Source of the DNA: Alphaproteobacteria bacterium
Lineage (GTDB): Bacteria; Pseudomonadota; Alphaproteobacteria; Micropepsales; Micropepsaceae
NCBI GenBank assembly: GCA_947455695.1
Contig: CANGRN010000107.1
Span: 1 to 5,951, forward strand
Length of the DNA: 5,951 nucleotides
Reading direction: 5' to 3'
The translations under genes were made by a program, and so were the position numbers. Of the stretch, positions 5,524 to 5,951 are shown in pieces (position 1 is the first letter of the stretch; the number at the start of each line of letters is the position of its first letter). A model generated the notes under the pieces. The model saw only the letters and a program-made list of their open reading frames with translations, was not told where the DNA came from and did not search any database.

Positions 5524-5940
5524 CTATTTTCCCGTGGCGCCCCTGACCTGGAACGCCACCGCCACCGATGTGCCGTCCGACAGGTTGATCAGCACCGGCA
5601 CCTTGGTGCCGATCTTCATTTTTGCGCCTTCGCACATCAGGTGATAGCCGCCGGGCGCGAAGGTGACCTGCCCGCCGGCCGGCACTTTCACCGTCTCCAT
5701 CATGTCCATGCCGCTCATGCCGCCCTGGTTGGACGACTGGTGGATCATCAGCATGCCGCAGGCATCCGAGCGCGCGCCGGTGATCGAGACATCACGGCGG
5801 CTGTTGTTCTGGGCGGTGAAATAGCCGCCGGCCGGCAGCTTGCCCGGCAGGCTGCGGAACCAGGCGCCGGAGACGTCGAATGGCGCGGCCTGCGCCGACG
5901 CCATCGAAAGCAACAGGATCACAAGACTAAGCCGCTTCAC
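5524..5940 (-). CDS. Periplasmic PCu(A)C copper chaperone
   Basis: This is a 138-residue exported protein. Residues 1-18 form a Sec signal peptide: KR, a hydrophobic stretch LSLVILLLSM, then an AQA-type cleavage site before APFD. The mature part has the PCu(A)C fold and the Cu(I) motif H-X10-M-X21-H-X-M, met exactly by His67, Met78, His100 and Met102. The PAGGQVTFAPGGYHLM segment is the family signature. These proteins bind Cu(I) in the periplasm and, often with Sco, deliver it to the CuA site of cytochrome c oxidase. Extra Met residues (63, 65, 75, 80, 81) surround the site, and Cys61 and Cys103 are unusual additions close to it. The start is GTG with GGAAAG five bases upstream; the window ends there, so an in-frame start further upstream cannot be fully excluded. 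No sco or oxidase gene is visible; the upstream neighbour lies outside the window. Confidence 0.93.
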   Translation of the reverse strand: MKRLSLVILLLSMASAQAAPFDVSGAWFRSLPGKLPAGGYFTAQNNSRRDVSITGARSDACGMLMIHQSSNQGGMSGMDMMETVKVPAGGQVTFAPGGYHLMCEGAKMKIGTKVPVLINLSDGTSVAVAFQVRGATGK

Positions 5941-5945
5941 TTTTG

Positions 5946-5951
5946 CTTTCC
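5946..5951 (-). promoter_or_regulatory. Ribosome binding site of the copper chaperone gene
   Basis: GGAAAG on the minus strand lies five bases before the GTG at 5940 and supports this non-ATG start, which also gives a complete signal peptide. Confidence 0.5.

Overview
The window is GC-rich bacterial DNA, densely packed with genes. It most likely comes from an alphaproteobacterium. The support for this is a response-regulator tail with repeated GPxRRR motifs followed by an Hpt protein, a CtrA-type motif (GTAA-N7-TTAACCAT) and the style of several protein families. The genus cannot be read from the sequence. No RNA gene, insertion sequence, CRISPR array or phage gene is visible, and no stretch longer than about 220 bases lacks a gene.

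Layout. Positions 1-628 (+) hold the end of a probable response regulator and a complete Hpt phosphotransfer protein three bases later. Positions 655-1035 (-) encode a compact single-domain BLUF blue-light receptor. Positions 1116-3476 (-) look like one transcription unit, read in the order glycine oxidase ThiO, HIT-family hydrolase, lytic transglycosylase. In it thiO and the HIT gene overlap by 8 bases, and a CtrA-like site sits at the HIT/transglycosylase junction. A 218-base divergent intergenic region (3477-3694) carries a candidate promoter and a 20-base dyad. It is followed by msrA (+, 3695-4195). The msrA stop overlaps the stop of a convergent MFS organic-anion transporter (-, 4192-5469) through a shared CTAG. 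Positions 5524-5940 (-) encode an exported PCu(A)C copper chaperone starting with GTG.

How the genes may work together. The first two genes are phosphorelay parts and probably act in one pathway. The thiO-HIT-transglycosylase cluster is linked by position more than by any obvious shared pathway. ThiO produces hydrogen peroxide and MsrA, divergent from it, repairs oxidised methionine, but a functional link is only an inference. The transporter and copper chaperone are separate housekeeping or accessory functions. I see no clear undescribed multi-gene system. The best leads are the CtrA-like site before a signal-less transglycosylase, the dyad in front of msrA, and the cysteine pair in the copper chaperone.
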